Shown here piece by piece: positions 1 to 7,576 of a stretch of 64,000 nucleotides of DNA. The translations under genes and the position numbers were made by a program. The notes under the pieces are model-generated. The model was not told where the DNA came from. It worked only from the letters and a program-made list of their open reading frames with translations, and searched no databases. The DNA is taken from positions 1-64,000 of the forward strand of contig NZ_CABPSF010000006.1 of assembly GCF_902459685.1 (NCBI RefSeq). Direction: 5' to 3'. The DNA is from Pandoraea iniqua (GTDB lineage: Bacteria; Pseudomonadota; Gammaproteobacteria; Burkholderiales; Burkholderiaceae). Every line of letters starts with the position of its first letter. Within the stretch, counting starts at the first letter, position 1.

Positions 1-1
1 T

Positions 2-77
2 GCGGGAGTAGCTCAGTTGGTAGAGCGCAACCTTGCCAAGGTTGAGGTCGCGAGTTCGAGACTCGTCTCCCGCTCCA
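2..77 (+). tRNA. tRNA-Gly (GCC)
   Basis: A 76-nt cloverleaf with encoded CCA. The acceptor arm GCGGGAG pairs with CTCCCGC, the D-loop has GTTGGTAGAGC, the T-arm has GTTCGAG, and the anticodon loop CTTGCCAAG gives GCC, which reads glycine codons. It is identical to the copy at 127-202. More tRNA genes may lie just outside the window on the left. Confidence 0.96.
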
Positions 78-126
78 GTTTTCACACTGGACATTGAGTG
101 AATGAATCCTTGATGTCGGGTGTCAT

Positions 127-202
127 GCGGGAGTAGCTCAGTTGGTAGAGCGCAACCTTGCCAAGGTTGAGGTCGCGAGTTCGAGACTCGTCTCCCGCTC
201 CA
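127..202 (+). tRNA. tRNA-Gly (GCC), second copy
   Basis: Identical in all 76 positions to the tRNA at 2-77 and separated from it by 49 bp, so the two are probably cotranscribed with the tRNA-Cys that follows. Anticodon GCC, CCA encoded. Confidence 0.96.
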
Positions 203-314
203 AATCCAGAGGGAAGCCTGGCTTCCCTTTTTATTTGCCGAAAAGCCCACGGCGATCGATCCGAAGGGCGCCCTCGATGGCGACAGCGAGTGGTTACAAT
301 GCGGCATACCCGAT

Positions 315-388
315 GGCGGGATGGCAGAGTGGTCATGCAGCGGCCTGCAAAGCCGTGTACGCCGGTTCGATTCCGACTCCCGCCTCCA
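315..388 (+). tRNA. tRNA-Cys (GCA)
   Basis: A 74-nt tRNA with acceptor stem GGCGGGA/TCCCGCC, encoded CCA and anticodon loop CTGCAAA giving anticodon GCA. Its 3' 26 nt are part of a 74-bp direct repeat found again at 4554-4627, so the gene is the integration target of the island that follows. The complete gene stays on the left side, hence tRNA function is preserved. Confidence 0.96.
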
Positions 389-436
389 AAATTCAAAAGC
401 CCTGACTTGTCAGGGCTTTTTCTTTTGCTGCGCCCG
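363..436 (+). repeat. attL-type direct repeat, 74 bp (tRNA-Cys 3' end)
   Basis: Bases 363-436 match 4554-4627 without a mismatch. The repeat covers the T-arm, acceptor 3' strand, CCA and terminator of tRNA-Cys and ends at CGCCCG, after which the flanks diverge. This is the usual signature of tyrosine-recombinase integration into a tRNA 3' end and marks the left boundary of a 4.2-kb island. Confidence 0.93.
395..426 (+). terminator. Intrinsic terminator of the tRNA operon
   Basis: Hairpin AAAAGCCCTG / CAGGGCTTTT followed by TCTTTT, directly after tRNA-Cys. It lies inside the 74-bp repeat and is therefore duplicated at 4586-4617. Confidence 0.85.
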
Positions 437-550
437 ATTTCATACCCACGTAATGCCGCTGAAAGTGGCATAAGTCGGTCTCTGCCAACCGGGAATTGGT
501 GTTTCGCCACCCGGAATACATGAATATTTGCCGTGTACGTGAGTTGAGGA

Positions 551-1035
551 ATGGCAATTAAAAGGCTTCGGGGTAGTGCGTGAGAGTACGTCGTCAAGCG
601 CAGCGGCCTGTTGCCCAAACCAATCTATCTGCGATTTGAGAGCGAGGTCGGGGGTGGCGATTATTTGCACCGTCTCGAAGCGCTGCTAGATGCGGGTGTC
701 GTGCCCGAAGAGTTTTCGTCGACTGCGGCCGGTAAGTTGACGCTCGCCGAGCTGAATCGAGAATACCAAGTTGCTTTGCACGTGCCTGACGAAGATCGAG
801 TGCTGCTAAATGCCATTCACGCACGTCTTGGTAAAACGCTGTCGTTGACGCTCGTCGACAAGTGGGTTGAGCGTTGGGTGTCCGATATGAAGCGCGAGCA
901 GAATCTCGCGCCGTCGACGATCTGCCATTATGTTGGAGCGCTGATCCGGTGTTTCGCTTGGGTGTGCAGATCCGGCCAACACCCCGAACTGGTGATTAAC
1001 CCGCTCGAGTTGCTGCGAGCAGACGTCCTTCTACC
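551..1035 (+). pseudogene. Tyrosine integrase remnant (N-terminal part)
   Basis: Reading from the ATG at 551 (after GAGGA) gives MAIKRLRGSA, then an in-frame TGA at 581-583, then a continuous frame through EYVVKRSGLLPKPIYLRF and an integrase-like N-terminal SAM-like domain (residues around LAPSTICHYVGALIRCF, near 910-955). Similarity stops near NPLELL at about 1015, where an unrelated methylase fragment begins, so the catalytic domain with its R-H-R-Y residues is missing. The nonsense codon plus the 3' truncation make the gene dead. Its place next to the tRNA-Cys att repeat suggests it once drove integration of this island. Confidence 0.8.
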
Positions 1036-1272
1036 TTGGTCCGTCTTACTGGCAGACGGAGGGGGTACGGCGTCGCGTTTCCGTTTGCCGAGTATGAGCG
1101 CATGGCGCATTTGCTGCGGACGATCAAAGGGAAGGCGATTGTTAGCCTAAATGATCATCCAGATATTCGGCGCGTATTTGTGGGATTCGAGATCGACGCG
1201 TGCGATATCAAATACACGGTCGGGGGCGCGGGTAAGGCCGCAGATCGGACGGAGGTGATTATCTACAGTTGA
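1036..1272 (+). pseudogene. Dam-type adenine methylase C-terminal fragment
   Basis: Only the last 75 or so residues of a phage-type D12-class N6-adenine DNA methyltransferase are present. The recognisable part runs from YGVAFPFAEYERMAHLL through IVSLNDHPDIRRVF to YTVGG and a final EVIIYS. The N-terminal AdoMet site and the DPPY catalytic motif are absent. It is fused out of register to the integrase remnant, which points to a deletion that joined two phage genes. Confidence 0.72.
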
Positions 1273-1374
1273 GGCCGGCACGCGGAGCCAACTGGGCTCT
1301 TCGGGTGGGCCGTGTGCGCCCGTCGACTACACATCGACCGCTGTGCAAGGCAGTGGTGCGGGCGCTTCCGAGCG

Positions 1375-1689
1375 TCAAGCCGTTGCGGCCTCCGCCGGCT
1401 CAGAATTTGCCGTCAATGTGAGGTGCAGGCCAAGGGCACTTACGACTTTCACGATGGTGGCAAATTCGGGGTTGCCTGTGTTAGACAGTGCCCGATACAG
1501 TGCTTCACGAGCGATTCCGGATTCTCGTGCAAGCGTACTCATTCCTCGCGCGCGGGCGGCCGTGCCGAGTGCCCGCTGAATCTCGCGCGGGTCTCCCCCT
1601 TCGAAGGCGAGCGACAGATAGTGTCGGATCGTCTCGTCGTCTTTGAGCGCCTCTGCGGCGTCAAATTCTTTCAATTCACTCAGTTTCAT
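1375..1689 (-). CDS. HigA-type addiction module antitoxin (orphan)
   Basis: A 104-residue protein with an N-terminal MKLSELKEFDAAEAL segment and a central helix-turn-helix (about residues 45-80, ARGMSTLARESGIAREALYRAL), as in the HTH antidote family that partners HigB/RelE-like toxins. It is expected to bind its own promoter and neutralise the cognate toxin. The toxin gene just upstream (1693-1977) is destroyed here, so this is an orphan antitoxin. A nearly identical antitoxin with an intact toxin sits at 53367-53681. It could still silence or cross-neutralise that second module. Start ATG at 1689 lies 4 bp after the toxin stop, matching the intact copy. Confidence 0.85.
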   Translation of the reverse strand: MKLSELKEFDAAEALKDDETIRHYLSLAFEGGDPREIQRALGTAARARGMSTLARESGIAREALYRALSNTGNPEFATIVKVVSALGLHLTLTANSEPAEAATA

Positions 1690-1692
1690 TTC

Positions 1693-1977
1693 TCAGTCCT
1701 CCAACTCGTCAGCCAGCCTATTAGCATGCTTGATATCTTTCGCCTGCGCCGCCGTAGAGCAACACAACCAGCACGGCACCGCGTTGCACGAAGTACACCC
1801 GATAGCCCGGGCCGACATCCACCTTCAACTCCGATACCCCTTCGCCTACGAGCTTCACGTTGCCGAGGTTACCGAGCGCAATACGGTCGAGTCGTTGCGC
1901 GATGGCGGCGAGGCCTTGCGGTCACGCAGACCGGAAAACCACTTGCTGAACTCGGGGTGTTGATGGATTTTCGTTAT
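1693..1977 (-). pseudogene. RelE/ParE-type toxin, decayed copy
   Basis: Compared with the intact toxin at 53685-53969, this copy has lost its start (ATG changed to ATA at 1977-1975) and carries a 1-nt deletion near 1918, a 12-nt in-frame insertion near 1840 and an 11-nt deletion near 1760. The start of the protein (QHPEFSKWFSGLRD), the middle (VDVGPGYRVYFVQRGAVLVVLL) and the end (DIKHANRLADELED) are all visible but fall in different frames. Loss of the toxin while the antitoxin stays open is the expected direction of decay for such a pair. Confidence 0.85.
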
Positions 1978-2050
1978 GAAGCATAACGTAATCCATGGGT
2001 TACAGTTTTGCGATGAAAAGTTACTTTGCAAAGATTTACTCGTGGTTGGC

Positions 2051-2391
2051 CTAAGGAAATTGTTTGCGAAGCCATGCGACCACCCGGGCATGCTGTGCTT
2101 CGGCATCGGCGTACGTGAATGCGTACCCTTTCCGACTGTGGTTGCGCCCGCTGGTGATGCTCGTCCAGAAGTATGCGTCTTGTTCGTTCGGCATGCCCGC
2201 GAAGAACGTGAAAACGCGGACGTTGGTCGGAGGAACTTCCGTCGCCCTGCGGGGGGGGGGGGGGGGCACAGCAGACCGGCCATCTACCTGCACCACTCTG
2301 ACCAGTCAGACGCGAGCACGATGTTTCGCGCTTTATCGAGCATGTATCTATCGTCCCGCGAGTCAGCGGTATCGGATAGAACAATGGGCAT
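2051..2391 (-). other. Conserved small ORF pair of the TA cassette, copy 1
   Basis: Directly upstream of the toxin on the same strand lies a stretch that is also present in island 2. The first frame starts at ATG 2391 (MPIVLSDT...) and stops at TAG 2286-2284. The second frame opens with GTG at 2296 and ends at 2051, encoding PTNVRVFTFFAGMPNEQ... to WLRKQFP. Silent differences against copy 2 follow frame one before about 2310 and frame two after it, so both parts have been under coding selection. A run of 16 G (2251-2266) encodes a proline stretch in frame two. Family not recognised. Confidence 0.5.
2251..2266 (+). repeat. Homopolymer of 16 G
   Basis: An uninterrupted run of sixteen G within the small ORF upstream of the decayed toxin. 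The corresponding place in the second copy of the cassette (near 54240) has only GTGGG and is 12 nt shorter, so the frame is kept. A tract this long should be highly prone to slippage. Confidence 0.9.
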
Positions 2392-2542
2392 TGTTGGAAT
2401 ATTGCTGTGTTTATCCGCAGTGGTTAATGTGGCCTAAAGTGTTGATAATTTGAGGCGGGTAAACGTTGGCCCCGCGCTAACACGCTGGAAACGAAAGCTC
2501 GCCAAAAAAAATATCGTCGCTACCTCAACATAGGTTTGAATC

Positions 2543-3274
2543 ATGAGTGGAACTGAGAACTGGGAATGCCCGCACTGCAATCGCCACGTGACGCTCCGAG
2601 ATGGCGATCGGTCGAGCAAGTGGCACACGCTGGAGATCGAGAATATAGACGGCCGCATGTCGCTTATATCCAAGTTCGTGGTGTGCCCGAACGACAAGTG
2701 TCGAAAGGTCACACTGACCGCGTTTCTCCGCCCATCTGAGGAAAAGTTTATTCAGGGTCGGGGACACGTAGAGAGCGTGCTGACGGGGCAACCGAAAGGT
2801 GACTGGAGGCTGCTTCCGGCCAGCTTCGCAAAGGTCATCCCGGATTACATTCCGCAAGTGCTCCGGGACGATTACAGAGAAGCGTGTGCAATTTCTGACC
2901 TAAGCCCAAAAGCGGCAGCAACGCTGTGCCGACGCTGTCTCCAGGGGATGATTCGCGACTATTGGGGCGTAAATACTAAGAGCAATCGGCTTTGGGATGA
3001 AATGAAGGAAATCAAAAACCTCATTGACCCCGGAACGTGGGCGGCAATCGTTGCGCTAAAGGATCTCGGCAACATCGGTGCACACATGGAGCAAGACGTA
3101 AATGTGATTGTTGACGTGGAGCCGGAAGAAGCGAAGCTGCTCATCAATCTGATTGAGTCGCTGTTCGAAGATTGGTATGTCACGCGTCATCAGAAGGAAA
3201 TGCGGAACGCTAGCCTGAAGGCCGCCGTTGAGAGAAAGAAGCCGCGTCCAGATGCGACATCCGCTGGTGCGTAA
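2543..3274 (+). CDS. DUF4145 domain protein with N-terminal zinc ribbon
   Basis: A 243-residue soluble protein. Residues 9-12 (CPHC) and 48-53 (CPNDKC) form a likely zinc ribbon, followed by the DUF4145 core with the hallmark stretch around residues 110-140 (ACAISDLSPKAAATLCRRCLQGMI) and the later NIGAHMEQD segment. DUF4145 proteins are often found beside restriction-modification or other defence genes, and the domain occurs fused to nucleases. Here it stands alone in the tRNA-Cys island, upstream of an HNH-type gene on the same strand. Start ATG at 2543; AGG about 10 nt upstream is a modest ribosome site. Exact biochemical role unknown. Confidence 0.8.
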   Translation: MSGTENWECPHCNRHVTLRDGDRSSKWHTLEIENIDGRMSLISKFVVCPNDKCRKVTLTAFLRPSEEKFIQGRGHVESVLTGQPKGDWRLLPASFAKVIPDYIPQVLRDDYREACAISDLSPKAAATLCRRCLQGMIRDYWGVNTKSNRLWDEMKEIKNLIDPGTWAAIVALKDLGNIGAHMEQDVNVIVDVEPEEAKLLINLIESLFEDWYVTRHQKEMRNASLKAAVERKKPRPDATSAGA

Positions 3275-3467
3275 AGGTGGTTGATTCGGTGGTTTGGTTT
3301 ATAAGTAATTGATATTTATGGATGATTGCCGGCCTGAAAAACCGATTTGCTGAATGACGGATCATGGCCTCGGTCCTAGGAGGGAGATATGTGTTTCAGC
3401 CGCCGGAGATAGTTTTTCCGAACCGCGTCGAACAACATTTGCCGAAAACATGCGAGGAAATTAGGGT

Positions 3468-4226
3468 ATGAAAACCTGTGCGTATTGCAATGTTGCGAAT
3501 GTCAAGTTCACAAGAGAGCATGTTTGGCCTGACAATATAATTGAGAAGTGTGAGTCTCTTCTGACTTACAATCCAAAGCATGAAAATTTTTACAAAGGCG
3601 ATCCGATTGTTAAAGACGTTTGTGGGTCGTGTAACAATAATCATCTGAGCAAGATTGACGATTATCTAGCAAGCCTATTTGACAAATACTTTGCAAGCTA
3701 TATCGAGAGTGGGCAGTCAGCTAAATTCTCGTATGACTATAATTTTCTGCTTCGCGGCTTGTTAAAAATTTCCTATAACTCAGCACGAACAACAGATAAT
3801 GAAAAGCAAAGAAAATTATTGGCGAAGTTTGCTAGGCAAGTATTGCATGGTGGAGCATTCACCTCTGTTATGGTGCGATTGCAGATCGTAACGAAATCGA
3901 AGGCCGTTACCCTGATGGGGAATGAACTTGGAGTTTTGAGGCCGGACGTATTGCGGTGCGGCGTCGTTGCCTATGATGGACGATTAGGAAATCGGTTCTG
4001 TATTAGACTGGTTGGGTTTCGGAGTTATTGGTTTTACGTGATCATTCCTTATAAAATTGAACCAAAACATATTTGGATGGAGTTGGTTTCAAATCTTGAG
4101 AGGTGGGTAACGCCAATGGGGGTGCTGGTGAATCCGATCGAGAATAATCTGACTATTCCAGTCGATAAAACAACGTGGTTTACGCCCACCCTACTCGGTA
4201 ATCTCGCTCGTGATTTTAAGAGTTAG
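3468..4226 (+). CDS. HNH-type zinc-binding protein, putative nuclease
   Basis: A 252-residue protein beginning with CAYC (residues 4-7), followed by REHVWP and then CGSCNNNH near residue 48. This CxxC...EHxxP...CxxCN arrangement is that of HNH-like zinc-finger nuclease domains. The rest has no motif I recognise. The base composition is clearly lower in GC than the flanking chromosome, with many AT-rich codons, which supports recent transfer. It follows the DUF4145 gene after 194 bp. A role in defence by nucleic-acid cleavage is an inference from the domain and the island context. Confidence 0.65.
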   Translation: MKTCAYCNVANVKFTREHVWPDNIIEKCESLLTYNPKHENFYKGDPIVKDVCGSCNNNHLSKIDDYLASLFDKYFASYIESGQSAKFSYDYNFLLRGLLKISYNSARTTDNEKQRKLLAKFARQVLHGGAFTSVMVRLQIVTKSKAVTLMGNELGVLRPDVLRCGVVAYDGRLGNRFCIRLVGFRSYWFYVIIPYKIEPKHIWMELVSNLERWVTPMGVLVNPIENNLTIPVDKTTWFTPTLLGNLARDFKS

Positions 4227-4289
4227 AGATATAACGACTTCCCGCGAAAGCGAGTTTCGCCGAATCAGACGCCGCATCAATCCGAAAGA

Positions 4290-4454
4290 ATAAGAACCAT
4301 CGACAGAACTCCGTACCAACGACCGTTCACCGAAGATCGCGTTCCTGCATGGGCGTGTCCGGAATGCCGAAAGGGACATTTGCGTCTCGATAAGGGATCG
4401 CTAAGTAATCGGGAGACTGCGGCAAGCCTTAAAAAGCACGCTCACGAAGCGTGA
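4290..4454 (+). pseudogene. DUF4145-type N-terminal fragment
   Basis: An open frame without a usable start reads TPYQRPFTEDRVPAWACP, then EC, RKGHL, up to a TGA at 4452-4454. The pattern FTEDRVPxWxCPxCxKGxL is typical of the N-terminus of DUF4145 proteins, where it forms a zinc ribbon. About 45 residues are left and the core domain is missing. It sits 100 bp from the right att repeat, so it may be the end of a gene that was cut when the island formed or shrank. Confidence 0.5.
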
Positions 4455-4553
4455 AAGCCCGACTGGATTCGGAGTGTGTTCGTTTGCGTATTCCGCAGCG
4501 ACAACGCTGACTGCAACGAACCTGTTGCATGTAGTGGTGTAGGTCGAGTTGAT

Positions 4554-4627
4554 CGGTTCGATTCCGACTCCCGCCTCCAAAATTCAAAAGCCCTGACTTG
4601 TCAGGGCTTTTTCTTTTGCTGCGCCCG
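4554..4627 (+). repeat. attR-type direct repeat, 74 bp
   Basis: Exact second copy of 363-436. It supplies the last 18 nt of the tRNA-Cys body, the CCA and the terminator but not the rest of the tRNA, so it marks the right end of the island. Bases 4455-4553, between the DUF4145 fragment and this repeat, show nothing else. Confidence 0.93.
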
Positions 4628-4799
4628 TTTCTGTCCCGGTTGGCGCAACGTTTTCCTGCCGCGCCCGGCAATCGCTCCCCAATCGAATTTCGGCTAGTAT
4701 GCGACCAAGTCTTGGGTCGCAGCAGGCATCCTGACCCTTGTCGCCGTTCGAGGGAATACCGCTTCTGGTGGTGTGTGAATCTCGGGGGAGGCTTGCAAA

Positions 4800-6404
4800 A
4801 TGTTCAGACGACTGTCGCTCATTTCGGCGTCTATCGCGCTCGGTTGTGTCGGCACGGTCCTGCCTGTGCTGACCAGCATCTACATTGCGCGTGAAGACGC
4901 GCAAAAGCGCGAGCAGGAAGACCTCCAGCAGTTTGCCGCGAAGGCGGTCATGCGCGCCGAGCAAGTCACCTATCAGGCGTTCGCCGCCATCGCCGATCTG
5001 TCTGCGGGTATCGAACCCCGCTGTTCACCCGCCTACATTGCACGAGCGTCCCGCGTCATCTTCAACTACGGCTACGTTCAGGACGCGGGCGCCTACGGCG
5101 ACTCGCAATACCTTTGTTCCCCGTTGCTCGGCGACGTGCGCGACAAACACTACGTGCTGCCGGCACCGAGTTGGCGCAGTAACGACGGGTATCTCATCTG
5201 GCTCCGGCAGCGCAACCCCATCAGCGACGTTCGCGACGACATTCAGTTCGGGCGCGACGGCAATTACGTGTCGATCAATCCGCAATCGTATGTGGACATC
5301 ATCGACCCGGCGCGGCGTCCCATCGCTGCCGTCAACATCGACACCAACAGCATCATCGCCATGTCGTACGGCGCCGACGGCGACGACATGCTCAACGCAT
5401 GGCGGCGTGGCGGCAAGATTAAGAGTGATGCATGGCATTACGCGGTTGCCCGCTCGTCGTCTCGCCCCATTGGCGTCGTCGTCAAAGCGCCTCGCAGTGG
5501 GCTGATCGCCAACTGGACGGGCCTGCTAGCAGTCTGGCTCGCCATTGGGGTGGGCGTCGGCGCATTGATCGGGTGGCTGTCGTATAAGCGCATTTCCCGG
5601 CAAGTCTCATTCCCCGCCACGCTCGAATGGGCCATCGCACGCCGGTACATCGAGGTGCACTACCAACCGATCGTGCGCCTTGAAGACGGCGTTTGCGTCG
5701 GTTCTGAAGCGCTCGTTCGCTGGAATTTGAACGGCCAGAATATCCCGCCGGATATTTTTGTTGCCGTCGCGGAGGAGAACGACCTTATCCAGCCGCTAAC
5801 GGATCTCGTGCTCGAAAAGACGGTCCGCGAGCTTCAGGAATTGCTGCGAGCGCAGCCATCGTTCTATGTGTCGATTAACGTGGCTGGCGAAGATCTGCAA
5901 ACCGACCGGTTTATTAAAAAACTAAATGCGAGCTTGTCGGGCACAGGCATCCATCCTTCTCAAATCAGAATCGAGGCGACCGAACGCGGTCTGCTCAAAG
6001 CCGAGTCAGCACGAAAGATCATCGCCGCGCTAAGGCAGGCCGGTCACCCTGTGTATATCGATGACTTCGGCACCGGTTATTCCAGCCTGTCTTACTTGCA
6101 GTCTTTCACGGTCGACGTGTTAAAGATCGACAAATCGTTTGTCGACACTATCGGGCAAGGCGCTGCTTCGAGTGTCGTTGCGCCGCACATCATTGAAATG
6201 GCACACGAACTAGGCCTTGGCATCGTGGCGGAGGGTGTCGAAACCGAAGCTCAGGTTGAGTACCTGAAGAGCAAGGGCGTCGAATACGGCCAAGGCTGGC
6301 TTTTCTCGAAAGCGATGCCGGCGGCGAAGTTGGTTGCGTGGTTAAAGGCGCGTAGTCAGAACTCACGCAATCAAAATGGGCCGGAAAACACTTCGGCCCA
6401 TTGA
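4800..6404 (+). CDS. c-di-GMP phosphodiesterase, CSS-motif + EAL
   Basis: A 534-residue membrane protein. One membrane segment lies at about residues 8-28 and a second at about 238-262. They enclose a periplasmic CSS-motif sensor with paired cysteines (RCSPAYI near 75 and LCSPLLG near 105). The EAL domain follows, with SEALVRW near residue 302, IEATERG near 395 and DDFGTGYSSL near 420, so the metal and catalytic residues look intact. It should hydrolyse c-di-GMP to pGpG, with activity tuned by periplasmic redox state as in other CSS-EAL enzymes. GGGGGAGG lies upstream of the ATG. The gene stands alone and is the first chromosomal gene after the tRNA-Cys island. Confidence 0.92.
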   Translation: MFRRLSLISASIALGCVGTVLPVLTSIYIAREDAQKREQEDLQQFAAKAVMRAEQVTYQAFAAIADLSAGIEPRCSPAYIARASRVIFNYGYVQDAGAYGDSQYLCSPLLGDVRDKHYVLPAPSWRSNDGYLIWLRQRNPISDVRDDIQFGRDGNYVSINPQSYVDIIDPARRPIAAVNIDTNSIIAMSYGADGDDMLNAWRRGGKIKSDAWHYAVARSSSRPIGVVVKAPRSGLIANWTGLLAVWLAIGVGVGALIGWLSYKRISRQVSFPATLEWAIARRYIEVHYQPIVRLEDGVCVGSEALVRWNLNGQNIPPDIFVAVAEENDLIQPLTDLVLEKTVRELQELLRAQPSFYVSINVAGEDLQTDRFIKKLNASLSGTGIHPSQIRIEATERGLLKAESARKIIAALRQAGHPVYIDDFGTGYSSLSYLQSFTVDVLKIDKSFVDTIGQGAASSVVAPHIIEMAHELGLGIVAEGVETEAQVEYLKSKGVEYGQGWLFSKAMPAAKLVAWLKARSQNSRNQNGPENTSAH

Positions 6405-6415
6405 GATAAACACGC

Positions 6416-6449
6416 AACGAAGCGTCGATCGATGTCGACGCGCTTCGTT
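6416..6449. terminator. Bidirectional terminator hairpin
   Basis: A perfect 9-bp stem, AACGAAGCG (6416-6424) with CGCTTCGTT (6441-6449), between the convergent EAL and MBL genes. A second 9-bp inverted repeat, AATGGGCCG/CGGCCCATT (6375-6402), overlaps the end of the EAL gene. Confidence 0.7.
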
Positions 6450-6452
6450 ACG

Positions 6453-7454
6453 TCACGGCAAGTTGCGACTGCCCGGCTCCTTGTGCCGAACTTCCGCTGA
6501 GTAGGGCAGTTGTGTCACGCCGCGCTCATCGATCGAGAAGCTCATCAAATCTTCACCGATAACAAAATTCCCACGATAGGCCGCCTGAACGCGCTCGCGC
6601 AACTCATCCACGGTTGCTCGCGCTATGCCCGGCTGACTATAAAGCGAGATGTGGGCAAAGACCGCGAGTTTCGGCTGCGTTTCCGCGAGAATACGACCAG
6701 CATTTTCCGGACTGGCGAGATAGCCATAGAAGTGATTGACGTAATCCGGCGCGGCGCGCTCCAAAGCGCGACTGCCGATGGCGACACTCTGCACCATAAG
6801 GTCCGCCTGCTTCGAATGCGCGACGAGGTTTTCGGAATACGTCGTGTCATCGGTAATCACAACCGCATGCCCGTCGTACTCGATGCGATAGCCGAAGTCC
6901 GGCTTGACGTGACCGTGCTCGATCAGAAATGCCGTGACTTTCACGCCGTCCTTTTCATAAACGGTCCCGGGCTCGACCCGCTTCGTCGTGATGTGCGTGG
7001 CAGGTTCGACCACTTCACCTTCCAGCATGCGCATCCGGTTCTGATCTTTGAACATGAGTTCGATGCCTTGCGCTACGTTCTCTATCCCGTCAGGACCATA
7101 GAGGCGCATGGGCGTTTTTAAACGTCCATCGTCGGTTGGCAACGGCGCTGTCGCATACAAATCCGGCAGCCCGGTGATATGGTCCGAATTCAGTAAGCTG
7201 ATGAAGACGGCGGAGATGTCGCGAAGCGGCACCTGCTGCTGATGCAAGCGCATTGCAACGCCACGTCCTGCATCGAACAACAACTTCTGCGAGCCCGCTT
7301 CGACCAACACGCTGATACCGAACCGGTCAATGTTCAAAATCGGCGTACCCGTACCGAGAAGCGTCACCTTCATCGCTGCCGTACTCAATGGCGCATAGCC
7401 AACGGCGCATAGCAACGTTACGATCGCTCCACACTTTCGAAGCATGTTCTTCAT
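6453..7454 (-). CDS. Secreted MBL-fold protein with altered metal ligands
   Basis: 333 residues from ATG 7454, which has GGAG upstream. The first 27 residues form a signal peptide ending at STAA, so the protein is exported. The fold is that of arylsulfatase/RNase Z-like metallo-beta-lactamase proteins: LLGTGTP at 32, FDAGRG at 60, a DH pair at 91-92 and VITDDTTYSENL further on. The usual HxHxDH is LLNSDH here (residues 87-92), so two zinc-binding histidines are gone, and the later HEV-type histidine is replaced (MVQSV). Either metal binding is different or the protein is a non-catalytic member. It is divergent from a LysR gene that may control it. Confidence 0.85.
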   Translation of the reverse strand: MKNMLRKCGAIVTLLCAVGYAPLSTAAMKVTLLGTGTPILNIDRFGISVLVEAGSQKLLFDAGRGVAMRLHQQQVPLRDISAVFISLLNSDHITGLPDLYATAPLPTDDGRLKTPMRLYGPDGIENVAQGIELMFKDQNRMRMLEGEVVEPATHITTKRVEPGTVYEKDGVKVTAFLIEHGHVKPDFGYRIEYDGHAVVITDDTTYSENLVAHSKQADLMVQSVAIGSRALERAAPDYVNHFYGYLASPENAGRILAETQPKLAVFAHISLYSQPGIARATVDELRERVQAAYRGNFVIGEDLMSFSIDERGVTQLPYSAEVRHKEPGSRNLP

Positions 7455-7576
7455 ACGGGTCTCCGGTCGTTTTGATGTGTCGATAAATCTCGCGTAGGTA
7501 GAATTACACGGCGCTTCTGTACGTCGGTAATGCTTTCTTTTCAGGTGCTGATAACTTCCCGGTATCGGGGTATTCC

